From positions 11,693-75,692 of the forward strand of contig CAYIBX010000003.1 of NCBI GenBank assembly GCA_964361785.1: DNA of 64,000 nt. The letters are read 5' to 3'. The DNA comes from UBA927 sp964361785. GTDB taxonomy: Bacteria; Patescibacteriota; Microgenomatia; UBA10105; UBA927. Position numbers and translations under genes: made by a program. The notes under the pieces are model-generated. The model did no database searches. It saw nothing but the letters and a program-made list of their open reading frames with translations, and was not told the DNA's origin. Below are positions 24,587 to 34,017 of this stretch, piece after piece. Position 1 is the stretch's first letter; the number at the start of each line of letters is the position of its first letter.

Positions 24587-25956
24587 GGTTCTTTTTGCGA
24601 TTTTTCCCACGCGCTCAATAGAAGCGTCGCGTGCTCATCAGGAACATTATGATTTCCGTCTATATGATTAAACGCACGTGTAGATAGCTCATTTACATCT
24701 TGATCTTTTATTCCCGCTTCTACTTTAATCAACAAAAGCCCCTCTGGAATTTTTCGCTTGATGCTTTTATACAACCGTAATGAAAAAAGAAGGGCCAGTT
24801 TTGCCTCATCCCTTGTTCCAACGCACTCAAACGGCTTCACCGCATCAATGCCGACAAGCTCACGAAGAAACGTAAGTATCGTGGCTTTTAAAAAGTAATC
24901 TTCTCCAAATATCTTCATCATCGTTTCATACGATACAAAAGGGAAAAGTGTCAAATACGTAAACGCACACTTGGCGCAGTTGCCACACCACCCGTTACTA
25001 ATGCGCGCCTTATTACAGCTTCTAAAAAGGGGCAGTATTTGCAATTCTTGCGAAAACATTTTACTTATCTGAAGATCGTTAAATGGTCGCATCGCACTAA
25101 AATATGCTATAGACGGGGTCAATTCATTTTCAATATGTGCACGAAACAAATTCTCGTAACGCAATGACTTTGAATACTGATGGTTTATTTCTGTCCCTTT
25201 GTACAGGACGTTTCCCTCGTTGGCACCCTGCTCGTTTGCTACAATTACATTTTCGTACCCATAAAGCGCTGCAACCGTCGAGCCAATAAAAGACAACAGC
25301 GCTGAAAAGGGTGTGTGTCCATTTAAATACCCATTTTTATTTAATTCTTGCAGTTTAGGATCAAGGACTCGAGTAACCACGATTGGATCTTTAAGGCTCA
25401 AGGCGCGTATTGTGTCTAATGCCGCTCCTGAGGGGTTAACAACCATTGGCGCAATTTTTCTGTTGCTTTTTTTTGCTAATAAAGAAAGAAGAAGCGATGA
25501 ATCTTTTCCGCCGCCAACCAATACAAGGTCGGTAGGTTTCGTATCTATGGCAATTGGTTCTTTTCTTCCCTCGCCCCCCGATCGAATAGTAAAAAAATCG
25601 TTGACTGTAAAATCTATCTTATTTATATAATAAAATTCCCCAAGCCCATGAAAAAATAGGTCTTCAAAAAATCGTGTGCTGGTGGACGAAAGCTGGCCGG
25701 CCTCAACAAACAATTCTTTGGGACAAGCCGCTTTCCAATAGCTTATTGCCTCAACAACTCCCAACTGAAAAAGAAACCTATCAATCGTTGTTATGTCAAC
25801 TCCTTGTGGACGCGGAAAATAAAACGTTGATTTAAGCTCAATGTCCGGTTCTAGTGTGTAGGAGTAAACAACCACAAGGCCGGCTTCTGTTTTTTTTACG
25901 CTGTAAGCCTTGTACACAAGGTTTGGGTGCAGGTCTCGTAATTTCTCGATAGTCAT
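24583..25956 (-). CDS. murL: MurL-like UDP-MurNAc-L-Ala-L-Glu epimerase
   Basis: 457 residues. A PP-loop-like ATP motif DLVLVGGGKDSSLLLSLL is near residue 150, EQGANEGNV near 240, and a Cys cluster GWCGNCAKCAFTYLTLFPF near 320. This matches MurL, which uses ATP to epimerise the terminal L-Glu of UDP-MurNAc-L-Ala-L-Glu to D-Glu, bypassing glutamate racemase MurI. Two ATGs occur at 25959 and 25956; TACAAT is 7 bases before the second, which I chose. It is directly coupled to murD. No murI is seen in the window. Confidence 0.85.
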   Translation of the reverse strand: MTIEKLRDLHPNLVYKAYSVKKTEAGLVVVYSYTLEPDIELKSTFYFPRPQGVDITTIDRFLFQLGVVEAISYWKAACPKELFVEAGQLSSTSTRFFEDLFFHGLGEFYYINKIDFTVNDFFTIRSGGEGRKEPIAIDTKPTDLVLVGGGKDSSLLLSLLAKKSNRKIAPMVVNPSGAALDTIRALSLKDPIVVTRVLDPKLQELNKNGYLNGHTPFSALLSFIGSTVAALYGYENVIVANEQGANEGNVLYKGTEINHQYSKSLRYENLFRAHIENELTPSIAYFSAMRPFNDLQISKMFSQELQILPLFRSCNKARISNGWCGNCAKCAFTYLTLFPFVSYETMMKIFGEDYFLKATILTFLRELVGIDAVKPFECVGTRDEAKLALLFSLRLYKSIKRKIPEGLLLIKVEAGIKDQDVNELSTRAFNHIDGNHNVPDEHATLLLSAWEKSQKEP

Positions 25957-25986
25957 CATTCACATTGTATCAAACATGCTTTACCC

Positions 25987-26023
25987 TTGACAAAGCTGCT
26001 CCTGTTTTGTAGGATGTGGATAA
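25987..26023 (+). promoter_or_regulatory. dnaA promoter with overlapping DnaA box
   Basis: TTGACA (25987-25992), 17-base spacer, TAGGAT (26010-26015). A perfect DnaA box in reverse orientation (TGTGGATAA, 26015-26023) overlaps the predicted start of transcription. This arrangement is the known basis of dnaA autorepression. Confidence 0.75.
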
Positions 26024-26055
26024 CTTTTCCACACTGTCTCCTTGCCCCACTTTTT

Positions 26056-27417
26056 ATGGATCTTACACGTATTTGGAAGTCTGTTTTGTCTGAGATAGAA
26101 CTTTCTGTATCAAAAGCTACGTATCAAACACACTTTGCCCACTCACTGCTGCTTTCTATTGATAATGACGTTGTGTCGCTGGGGTTTCCTAGCCCAATAA
26201 TGCGAACGCTTGCTGAGACTCGCTATTATAGTTTAATTAAAAGCATTTTAGACAACAAGACGGGTCGAAACACAAGTCTCGTATTTTCTGTGATTGCCAA
26301 AAAAGAATCATCAACAGCCTCCATGGGCCCGCTATTTTCACAAACAGCAGAGCCTCAAGCGCCAACCGCCGCGTCCGTCGCGCGCCGATATCACATCAGC
26401 CCAGACCTAACTTTTGACAACTTTGCTGTTTCGACAAGCAATCAGTTAGCGTACGCTGCAGCGACTGCGGTAGCTAAATCCCCAAGCTCTGCATACAACC
26501 CTCTCTTTCTCTATGGTGGGGTGGGGGTAGGAAAAACACATCTTATGCATGCTATCGCAAACAGCATGCTCAAAAAAGGAAGCCTGCGAGTAGTGTACTG
26601 TATGGGCGAAGAATTTTTAAATGAAATCATAGAGGCCATACAAACCAAAACCGCTCGTCAGTTTAAACAAAAGTATCGAAGCGCACAGCTTTTAATCGTC
26701 GACGACGTACAATTTATCGCAGGGAAACAAACCGCGCAAGAGGAGTTCTTCCACACCTTTAACGCCGTACTTCGTGAGGGGGGTCAAATTTTGCTTTCAT
26801 CAGACAGGCCGCCACACGAAATATCAAAATTAGAAGACAGACTGCGAAGCCGATTCGAGGGTGGATTAATAGTAGACATTTCTCAGCCAGACTTTGAACT
26901 TCGCGCGGCCATTATAAACATCAAAGCTATTATGTTGGGTCTGTCCATGCCAAACGACTGTGCACAGCTTATTGCGGCAAACATCATGGACGCAAGAGCA
27001 ATTGAGGGGTTCCTTAGAAGACTTACGACCGTGAGCGCGTCAAAAAGTGAACCCATAACGCCCGAGCTTATTTCTGGGATACTAAACACCAAGCCCCTTT
27101 CTGCTGGTCAAGCAAACAAACTAACCAAACGCGTCAATCCACAAGAGGTGTTGGAGGCGGTGGCATCCTACTATGACATTAAATCTACACAACTAAAGGG
27201 TCCAAAACGCGACAGGCCCATCGCAAGACCAAGACAGGTATTTATGTACATAGCAAAAAATGAGCTTGGCCTTACGTACCAAGACATTGGTGGGCTTTTG
27301 GGCGGGCGAGACCACACCACAATAATGCACGGGGTCGAGACTGTTACACACGAGTTGTCCACAAACGAGCACCTTCGAAACGCGCTTGTGGGGATAAAAC
27401 AAAAATTATGGGTTTAG
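26056..27417 (+). CDS. dnaA: Chromosomal replication initiator protein DnaA
   Basis: 453 residues from ATG 26056. Domain I is IWKSVLSEIELSVSKATYQTHF; a short linker follows; AAA+ domain III has Walker A GGVGVGKTHLMHAI near 154 and Walker B LLIVDDVQFIAG near 212; domain IV ends with GGRDHTTIMHGVETV, the DnaA-box-binding signature. DnaA melts the origin. No Shine-Dalgarno precedes the ATG (CCCCACTTTTT). Promoter and DnaA box lie upstream and an origin-like region downstream. It is divergent from murL. Confidence 0.96.
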   Translation: MDLTRIWKSVLSEIELSVSKATYQTHFAHSLLLSIDNDVVSLGFPSPIMRTLAETRYYSLIKSILDNKTGRNTSLVFSVIAKKESSTASMGPLFSQTAEPQAPTAASVARRYHISPDLTFDNFAVSTSNQLAYAAATAVAKSPSSAYNPLFLYGGVGVGKTHLMHAIANSMLKKGSLRVVYCMGEEFLNEIIEAIQTKTARQFKQKYRSAQLLIVDDVQFIAGKQTAQEEFFHTFNAVLREGGQILLSSDRPPHEISKLEDRLRSRFEGGLIVDISQPDFELRAAIINIKAIMLGLSMPNDCAQLIAANIMDARAIEGFLRRLTTVSASKSEPITPELISGILNTKPLSAGQANKLTKRVNPQEVLEAVASYYDIKSTQLKGPKRDRPIARPRQVFMYIAKNELGLTYQDIGGLLGGRDHTTIMHGVETVTHELSTNEHLRNALVGIKQKLWV

Positions 27418-27621
27418 TAAGGATTGGGTTTTCCACTTCTCCACATTTTCCCTCTTTTTATCCACAAACTTATCCACTTTTCTTTCTTCTTGTTTTTTCG
27501 TTTTTCCACTTTTTTCTTTTACTTGTTTTTCCCGCCATTGACAGACAAACACAAAAACCATACACTTTTCCACACCCATTTCTAATTACTACTACTAATT
27601 AGATTACTTATTAAACAACAC
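27418..27621. other. Candidate replication origin (oriC) between dnaA and dnaN
   Basis: 204 bases, strongly T-rich on the plus strand. Contains TTATCCACA (27458-27466, perfect DnaA box), TTATCCACT (27470-27478), and near matches TTTTCCACT (27429-27437), TTCTCCACA (27437-27445), TTTTCCACT (27502-27510) and TTTTCCACA (27566-27574), all in the same orientation, plus a run of pyrimidines that could unwind (27480-27530). Gene orientation switches around this locus. The dnaA-dnaN gap is a common bacterial oriC site; the assignment is inferred. Confidence 0.75.
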
Positions 27622-28728
27622 ATGAACACACAAATACTCCAAGAAAATTTTATGCGGGCGCTTTCCCGCGTAGGAAGAATAATTCCCCCAAGACCACAAA
27701 TCCCAATATTACAAAATATTAAACTGAAAGCCACAAAAGAAGGAATAGAGATGATTACCACAAACATGGAGACTACAATTGCATTGTGGGCCGGCGGAAA
27801 AACACAAAAGGCAGGAGAGGCGTGCGTCCCAGCAAGACTTCTGACAGAGTTCGTTTCTACACTTCCTCAATCCACAGTTACCCTGTCTTTTGAAGACGGA
27901 AGCCTTGTCGTTTCGTGTGGAACGTACAAGGCAAGCATCCCAACAGCCCCAGTTGCGGAGTTTCCTGAAACCCCAGTGTTTGAAGAGAAAAAAAGTGCAA
28001 AAACAGACAAGGCTCTTTTTATGGACGCCGTGTCCTCTGTGTTGTTTGCAGCAGCATCAGACGAGGGAAGACCAGTGCTCACGGGAATAAAGGTAAAAAA
28101 AGATGAGGAAGGAATAGTGTTAGCCGCCACCGACGGGTATAGATTATCTGTACGACACGTCAGGGCAAACCTGTCACTAGAAGAAGGAATCATCATTCCG
28201 GCAAAGGCGTTGTTTGAAGTTGTTAAAATGTGTCAGGAAGAGAAAGAAGATCAAGAGCTTGTTGTAAGCAACTTACAGGACAAGCAAATAGGGTTTAAAA
28301 TAGGAGAAACCTCTCTTTATACGCGTCTTCTTTCGGGAGAATATCCGTCTTTTGAAAGAATTATCCCAAAAAACTTTACGACGAGAACGCTGGTCGATAA
28401 AGAATTGCTTTTACATGCGGCCAAGTCTGCAGCCGTTTTTGCTCGGGACAACGCAAACATAATAAAATTAAGCTTTGCCAAGCAAAAAATTATCGTCTCT
28501 GCAAACGCTCCCCAAACAGGAGGAAATACTGTAGATGTGGATGCGAAAATAGACGGCGACGGGGGAGAAATCGCATTTAATTCAAGGTTTCTTATCGAAT
28601 ATCTTTCAAATACCACGGAAGAAGAAGTGCTGTTTGAAATGACGGGAGCATTAAATCCGGGAGTTTTTAAGTCTCCTAAAGACGAAGGGCAACTTCATAT
28701 TATAATGCCTGTACGGATTAGCGGGTAA
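27622..28728 (+). CDS. dnaN: DNA polymerase III subunit beta (sliding clamp)
   Basis: 368 residues, full length. Three repeated clamp domains are visible, starting MNTQILQENFMRALSRVGR; VLTGIKVKKDEEGIVLAATDGYRLSV lies at the domain II region, and the C-terminus ends HIIMPVRISG, the usual clamp ending. It forms a ring dimer that tethers polymerase III. It follows the origin-like gap after dnaA, in standard order. Confidence 0.95.
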   Translation: MNTQILQENFMRALSRVGRIIPPRPQIPILQNIKLKATKEGIEMITTNMETTIALWAGGKTQKAGEACVPARLLTEFVSTLPQSTVTLSFEDGSLVVSCGTYKASIPTAPVAEFPETPVFEEKKSAKTDKALFMDAVSSVLFAAASDEGRPVLTGIKVKKDEEGIVLAATDGYRLSVRHVRANLSLEEGIIIPAKALFEVVKMCQEEKEDQELVVSNLQDKQIGFKIGETSLYTRLLSGEYPSFERIIPKNFTTRTLVDKELLLHAAKSAAVFARDNANIIKLSFAKQKIIVSANAPQTGGNTVDVDAKIDGDGGEIAFNSRFLIEYLSNTTEEEVLFEMTGALNPGVFKSPKDEGQLHIIMPVRISG

Positions 28729-28739
28729 AAGCATGACCC

Positions 28740-29297
28740 CTATTCTTGTTCTGTGGGTGGTGGTATCAATGAATATCCTGTTGAGTAGGCGGAAAGAAAG
28801 TAATCCTTAGTTGTAATTGGAAAATACCAACGCTCATAAATAATTTGTGAGGCGGGGTTTGCAAGAACCGCCACTCCCCGTGTAAGATTTACAAAGAGAT
28901 TAAACCCAAGGGGCGAATAAGGACCATAAAGCACCAAGTCCGGTTTTTGAAAATTTTCATACACTTCCGAAAAAGGCGCGTTTGGCAATACGGGCTCAAT
29001 AATTAAAGAAACAACCCCATCTTTATTCAAATATACGGAAACGCTTCTTTCTTTATCTAATGACGGATACTCATATATTAATGAACCACCAATTGTCGTC
29101 TCCTTAATTGGTTTTTCAAAAAAATCTTCAACAATAGATTTTAGCGTTTTCCCCGGAACAAGTGAGCGATAAGAAGATTGTTGAATTGATAAGGGGGGTT
29201 GTTGGGTTTTTGGTGTTGTGCTGCGGGAAACGAAAAACCAAACCCCCAAAAGAATTGCAATTATTACAACAATAACTATTTTTAGTTTTATTGGCAT
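28740..29297 (-). CDS. Membrane-anchored protein at the end of the T4SS operon, unknown
   Basis: 185 residues. An N-terminal membrane helix (IVIVVIIAILLGVWFFV, residues 8-24) precedes a Ser/Pro/Gln linker and an extracytoplasmic domain with alternating strands. It begins within the last codons of the upstream metallopeptidase-like gene (10-base overlap) so they are co-translated. No family recognised; the context suggests an accessory of the secretion system. Confidence 0.7.
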   Translation of the reverse strand: MPIKLKIVIVVIIAILLGVWFFVSRSTTPKTQQPPLSIQQSSYRSLVPGKTLKSIVEDFFEKPIKETTIGGSLIYEYPSLDKERSVSVYLNKDGVVSLIIEPVLPNAPFSEVYENFQKPDLVLYGPYSPLGFNLFVNLTRGVAVLANPASQIIYERWYFPITTKDYFLSAYSTGYSLIPPPTEQE

Positions 29298-31480
29298 GTT
29301 GAAAACATATTTTGCATAAAAGAATATCCCTTTTCACATTTTTGTTTAAGAAGTGGGTCGCCAATCATATACATGCCCGCCGCCTCAGCAAAAGTTTCTG
29401 ATGGCCACTCGATCCATCCATAAGTTCCAAGAGGACCACAATAGCCTTTAGCAAGATAAGAATTATAAATATTTATCTTACTATATTGTATTTGATGTGC
29501 TAATTCATGCGCAATAAGACGGGCCAGAGATCGGGTAGAGGATGCAGAAAAGGCGCCATCATAGAAAAAAATATACCCAGGCTTAGCACTGGGCGCCCAC
29601 GCCCAATACCCGCTTGAGCTCGTTGTATTAAAAGCCGTGAAGTTAACGGCGTTGGCAGGACACTCAAGAATGCACGAATAAAGCCCAATTTGGGGGTACG
29701 CTTTAAGTGCTGTGTTCATTTTGTCTTGTTGCGAAGAGTTAAATTGATATGATTTTTTGTTGTCTGGGGCGCTGGTTCCAGCGCCATATTGTATACACGC
29801 ATTCGGGCTTTGTTTGATGGGACCAAAATCAGGAACAGGAAAATTTCTATTATCTTCATGAAAATCTTCGCCCTTAGATTGTAGAGACGCTAACAACGCG
29901 CTCATTTTTTGCATGATTGAGAGATGAGGGATATTTAAAAATGTCGGAAAGACAAAAAGAATAACAATAGTTGCAATGACCACAAGCGAAAGAAGGAGTG
30001 GTAAATCTTCTGAAAGAGGGGTAGGGACAGCGGCAGCACGACGGGATGCGTGAAGTTGTCTTGAAATTGACGGGCCGGCAAACGCAAATCCGACGAACCG
30101 ATCAAAAGCGCTCGCGAGAGCATCCCCTCCTAACGATCCGAGCTTATACAGCCCTACAGAAGGAAGCCACCCTCGTTGGATCGTGCTTTTTTTGAAAGAC
30201 ATCGCGTATTGGGAACGCATCGACTCAATGTGCCACGGCATGATATTTGGTCCTAAAAAAGAAAATCCTTTTGGGGCATTGCTACTGGCTCTCGCTAGTT
30301 CAAAATAATCAAATAATTTTTCTTTTGTTCCTTGGTTTGTCGCTATATTGAGTGGGCCGCGAAACACTGCGCCAAACACGTCACCAAAAATGGCGGTTGA
30401 CTGCGACATTGTGGGTTTTTCGTTGGCCCCCTTGAGGATATTCTGGGTGACGAATCCAAAGACAGAAGAGTGAATAAATTTTTCACCCAACCTATCTGAT
30501 AACTGATTAACCCCCGTTATGACCGAACGAAGCGTGCCATTAATTTTTTCCTTAAGAAGCATTTCTCGCAGTGGTTCCCCAACGAGAGAGAGGATGCTGT
30601 CGGCCGCTTGTTGCGCCCCCTTTATCGCGCCCCTTGTGTTCGAGTTTGAAAAAAACGGCCCCCTTGTCGTGAGCGGTTTTGTTCCAAGCGAGGCAACAGC
30701 CTCTGCGGTTTGTGCTAGTTTTACGGCGCGTACAGAGACGTCAGAGAGTAAAGCGTTTTCACCTGCATGCAAAAATACGTCTGCCACCACGTCAGGGCGG
30801 GAAAGGTCGGCGTGGGTGAAAAGGGTGGCAAGCGCCTCGCGCTCCATGTTTGTTTCTCTCCACGACCCCAAAACGGTACTGGTGGCATCTTTAGATATGG
30901 TTGACCCGATTATTTTTTCAAACGCTGGGTCAGAAATTCCAAGTCCTGCTGTGAGGCCTTTGACGAATTTTTGTTGTGCCTCTTGGGAAGATGGTTCTCT
31001 CGATGAGAGAGACAACGCGGCATCAACAGCGGTGTCCATTTTTGTTTCAGGAATTATGCTGCTTGTGCGAATGCTGTATTGAGAAACAAGTGCGTGTATG
31101 AACTCTCTCCGTGTTTGTTTTTGGTGTATAGCCCTTGTCTTTGTTTCTTTGCGTATGGTTTCAAATGCAAAATGTTCAAGTTCTGCCGCATTGCGCGTTT
31201 GTTTCTCGTCGCGTAAAACGTCTGGGGCTTGTGAAGAAAATGCGGGTAACTCCAGCAGGCGACTTTTGGTTTGGCTAAAAATTGAAAGAAGAGTGGCTTT
31301 TAATGATTCGTCGCTTTCAGCTGTCGCGCTGGATAAGTCTTGCGCGTGTTGGGAAAGAAGCGCGCGCATGTATTCGTATTGAGACGACGCGACTATCGCT
31401 TCTTCTGTCGTTATTGCTCCAGACTGTAAGTCGTCAAGGATGTTGTCTATAAATTCGCCTAATTGTTGTTTGTTTGCCAT
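29288..31480 (-). CDS. Large T4SS-operon membrane protein with C-terminal HExxH metallopeptidase motif
   Basis: 730 residues. About 480 residues of helical, Ala/Ser-rich sequence with no known domain are followed by a membrane helix (LLLSLVVIATIVILFVFPTFL, about 488-510) and a Cys-containing domain. Near the C-terminus ARLIAHELAHQI holds HExxH (His658, Glu659, His662), and SETFAEAAG about 33-37 residues later supplies acidic residues that could be the third zinc ligand. This resembles gluzincin-type peptidases; a peptidoglycan- or adhesin-processing role is inference. It lies between virB4 and a small anchored protein, with 7 bases to virB4. Confidence 0.8.
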   Translation of the reverse strand: MANKQQLGEFIDNILDDLQSGAITTEEAIVASSQYEYMRALLSQHAQDLSSATAESDESLKATLLSIFSQTKSRLLELPAFSSQAPDVLRDEKQTRNAAELEHFAFETIRKETKTRAIHQKQTRREFIHALVSQYSIRTSSIIPETKMDTAVDAALSLSSREPSSQEAQQKFVKGLTAGLGISDPAFEKIIGSTISKDATSTVLGSWRETNMEREALATLFTHADLSRPDVVADVFLHAGENALLSDVSVRAVKLAQTAEAVASLGTKPLTTRGPFFSNSNTRGAIKGAQQAADSILSLVGEPLREMLLKEKINGTLRSVITGVNQLSDRLGEKFIHSSVFGFVTQNILKGANEKPTMSQSTAIFGDVFGAVFRGPLNIATNQGTKEKLFDYFELARASSNAPKGFSFLGPNIMPWHIESMRSQYAMSFKKSTIQRGWLPSVGLYKLGSLGGDALASAFDRFVGFAFAGPSISRQLHASRRAAAVPTPLSEDLPLLLSLVVIATIVILFVFPTFLNIPHLSIMQKMSALLASLQSKGEDFHEDNRNFPVPDFGPIKQSPNACIQYGAGTSAPDNKKSYQFNSSQQDKMNTALKAYPQIGLYSCILECPANAVNFTAFNTTSSSGYWAWAPSAKPGYIFFYDGAFSASSTRSLARLIAHELAHQIQYSKINIYNSYLAKGYCGPLGTYGWIEWPSETFAEAAGMYMIGDPLLKQKCEKGYSFMQNMFSTCQ

Positions 31481-31487
31481 ACATTAG

Positions 31488-33359
31488 TTATGTGACGGTT
31501 TCGACGGTAAACACTGGGCGATTGGTTGATGGGGGCGCGGGCACAGCAGGCGCTTGTGGTTCTAGTTTTTTCACTGCGTCTTGTGGTTTGGTGGTGGCCA
31601 GCGCGTGTTCTTCTGGGCTTGCCACCACTCTCATGGCAGCATGTGCGGGACCAGCAAAAAACAATCCTTGTCCAACGTCTGACGAGAGGAGAAGATGTTT
31701 TTCTCCTTCGGACAAGAAAAACACGTCTGCTATTTTTTCTATCGCCGCGGTTGATTGCTTTAGGAGTATCTGCATGCTGCTGTTTTGGATGATCGCGGTG
31801 CCCATGTCTGTGCCCAAGAAATCTTCGACATCTTGTGTAATTGTGGTCATCCCAAGAAAGTATTTGCGCGCGCGCTTAGCGATGCTATAGAGAAACGTAG
31901 CCGAGTCTTGATACTTCATAAGATACCACGCCTCGTCTACGATAAGAAGCCGACGTCTCTTATCGTGTCTAATTTTGTTCCAGATAAAGTCCAAGATGAG
32001 AAACATGGCAATGGGCCGTAATTCGTCTTCAAGATCGCGTATAGAGAAGACAGTAAGCTGATTGCGTATAGCGACATTTGTTTGCTGATCAAAGATGCCC
32101 ACTAAACTTCCTCGGACAAATTTTTCTATGCGGTCAGCTAACCCCTTGGCGAGGGCTTCTTCCATGCCAACGAGCGTTTTATATAGGTCTTCCATCAGCG
32201 GCGGCTCCTTACTGTGGGTTTCAGGATCAGGAGTAATGCCTTTTTGTTTATAGGTTAAAATGAGCGCGCGATCCAAAAGCGCATCTTCAGAGGGCGTTAA
32301 TTTTCCCATAACGACACGGAAGAATCCGTGAAGTGATAGTATTTTTTGGCTCAGTTCCCCAGCGTTTGCGTCTTGCCCCGCAAGAAGCGCTAAATCAAAC
32401 GGATTTATTTTTGTTTCCGATCCGAAACGGAAGCGCACATACTCGCCGCCCATCGCAAAGGTAAGCGCTTCGTATTCATTTTCAGGATCAAGAATTATAA
32501 CTTCCGTGTCAAACATCATTGATCGCATGATTTCAAGCTTAATCATAAAACTTTTACCGCTACCAGACTTACCAAAAACAACCGCGTTTGCATTCTCTAA
32601 AGTGAAGCGATCAAAGATAATTAACGAATCATTGTGCTCGTTTAGCCCATATAATATTCCTTCGTTGGCGGTAAGTTCTGAAGTGGTAAACGGAAAAGTT
32701 GTAGCGAGTGACGTTGTGTCCATGTTTCGTGTGACCATGAGCCTATCTTTACCCATAGGGAGGGTTGTTTTAAATCCCTCTTCCATCTGAAGTACCGCCT
32801 TTTTAGTGACGATAAGAAGTGATCCCAAAGTTGCCTCTACTTGGTTGGTGGTTTTATCAAGGTCTTCTTTAGATTTTGCCGGTATCGTGACGTAGAGTGC
32901 AAATTGGAAAAATCGTTCTGACCCCTTTGCTAATTCTTGTTGAAGCCCCAAGGCATCTTCAAGCGCCACCTGAATGGAAGGCTCTATCACGCGACCGCGT
33001 TTAAGATCTGATTGTATGGTGGCTTCCATTTCTCCCACCTTGCGTTTTAAACTTTCAAGCACTTCTTCTGATCGAGTGGGGTAGATGTACATAGAAATGT
33101 TTAGCGTATGGTTAAATGATATAAGAGGCTCTAACCAATTAGCAGAAACAAATCGAGGATAGCCAGCAGTAAACAGTGTTCTGTAGTGCCAATCGCCTAT
33201 CGTTACATCGTTGAAATCTACCTCAATTGCCGGAGGAGATATGACGTCCAAGATGGAGATTGATTCCTCAGTAGTAGCAGTGGTGACTGAAATTTTATTG
33301 CCAGCTTGGGTTTTTGTAAATGTACCAAGAAGTGATGATAAAAGCGTGTTATTTGACAT
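31488..33359 (-). CDS. virB4: T4SS ATPase VirB4/TraC-like
   Basis: 623 residues from ATG 33359. The N-terminal VirB4 domain contains ISMYIYPTRSEEVLESLKRK; the motor domain has Walker A VVFGKSGSGKSFMIKLE near 266-273, IILDPENEYEAL, and Walker B RRRLLIVDEAWYLMKY near 467, then TITQDVEDFLGT. VirB4 energises pilus assembly and substrate transfer. A frame extends upstream to 33479, but that part overlaps the preceding gene; ATG 33359 gives an 11-base overlap and the expected family start. The C-terminal 35 residues are Pro/Ala-rich and non-conserved in style. Confidence 0.92.
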   Translation of the reverse strand: MSNNTLLSSLLGTFTKTQAGNKISVTTATTEESISILDVISPPAIEVDFNDVTIGDWHYRTLFTAGYPRFVSANWLEPLISFNHTLNISMYIYPTRSEEVLESLKRKVGEMEATIQSDLKRGRVIEPSIQVALEDALGLQQELAKGSERFFQFALYVTIPAKSKEDLDKTTNQVEATLGSLLIVTKKAVLQMEEGFKTTLPMGKDRLMVTRNMDTTSLATTFPFTTSELTANEGILYGLNEHNDSLIIFDRFTLENANAVVFGKSGSGKSFMIKLEIMRSMMFDTEVIILDPENEYEALTFAMGGEYVRFRFGSETKINPFDLALLAGQDANAGELSQKILSLHGFFRVVMGKLTPSEDALLDRALILTYKQKGITPDPETHSKEPPLMEDLYKTLVGMEEALAKGLADRIEKFVRGSLVGIFDQQTNVAIRNQLTVFSIRDLEDELRPIAMFLILDFIWNKIRHDKRRRLLIVDEAWYLMKYQDSATFLYSIAKRARKYFLGMTTITQDVEDFLGTDMGTAIIQNSSMQILLKQSTAAIEKIADVFFLSEGEKHLLLSSDVGQGLFFAGPAHAAMRVVASPEEHALATTKPQDAVKKLEPQAPAVPAPPSTNRPVFTVETVT

Positions 33360-34014
33360 GTGTCTCCTTTTTGATAATAAGACGTGATATGTCAGGCGGG
33401 GGAGACCCAGCGTTGTATGCAGAAAAGTAGAGCTTGATAAGTTGTTCGGTAGAAAGCTGTGAGGCGCGAAGCCCCACACGCGTTAAAAGTCGCACCAAAT
33501 GATCCTTTTTGGGAATAAGTACTATTTCTGCGCGATCTAAGATGTATTTTTTTTCAAACGGAAGACCTGATTTTTTTGTATTAAAAAGCGCTGACGCAGA
33601 AATTCCAAGTTCCACAGCAGTAAACGGGAGGACGATATAAAATTTTTTATCTAGCACCACCTTTTCTTTGACCATTGAAGCCACGAATGAACGATAACTA
33701 TGAATGCTTTTTTGAAGCTTTGGATTTTTTTGAGTTTTTTCTTTTTCTTCAAGAAGCCCTAAGTATGCAGATATGTCTTTGTGTATGGTTTGGATAATAA
33801 GCTGTATGGGAAACGAAAGCGAATTTAAGAGTCCAGCGTAAGAATAGATGATTGCATCTTGCTCCTTTTCTGATAATAACCCAAAATTTACGGCAGTTGT
33901 TGCTATGACTAGCGCCACTGATCCGTCAGAAAAAAGGATGAGGTCGCGATCCACGTCAGCAATCTCGGTGAAAAGTTGTGTGGAGGAACGGATGGGTGAG
34001 ATTGGGTTTGTCAT
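33349..34014 (-). CDS. TraC-N/VirB4 N-terminal-like accessory protein
   Basis: 221 residues, soluble. The pattern ADVDRDLILFSDGSVALVI, LLSEKEQDAIIYSYAGLLNSL and FPIQLIIQTIHKDISAYL matches the N-terminal domain that precedes the ATPase in VirB4/TraC-family proteins of conjugation systems, here a separate gene placed directly before virB4 with an 11-base overlap. It probably binds VirB4 at the membrane. No nucleotide-binding motif is present. Confidence 0.7.
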   Translation of the reverse strand: MTNPISPIRSSTQLFTEIADVDRDLILFSDGSVALVIATTAVNFGLLSEKEQDAIIYSYAGLLNSLSFPIQLIIQTIHKDISAYLGLLEEKEKTQKNPKLQKSIHSYRSFVASMVKEKVVLDKKFYIVLPFTAVELGISASALFNTKKSGLPFEKKYILDRAEIVLIPKKDHLVRLLTRVGLRASQLSTEQLIKLYFSAYNAGSPPPDISRLIIKKETHVK

Positions 34015-34017
34015 ACG

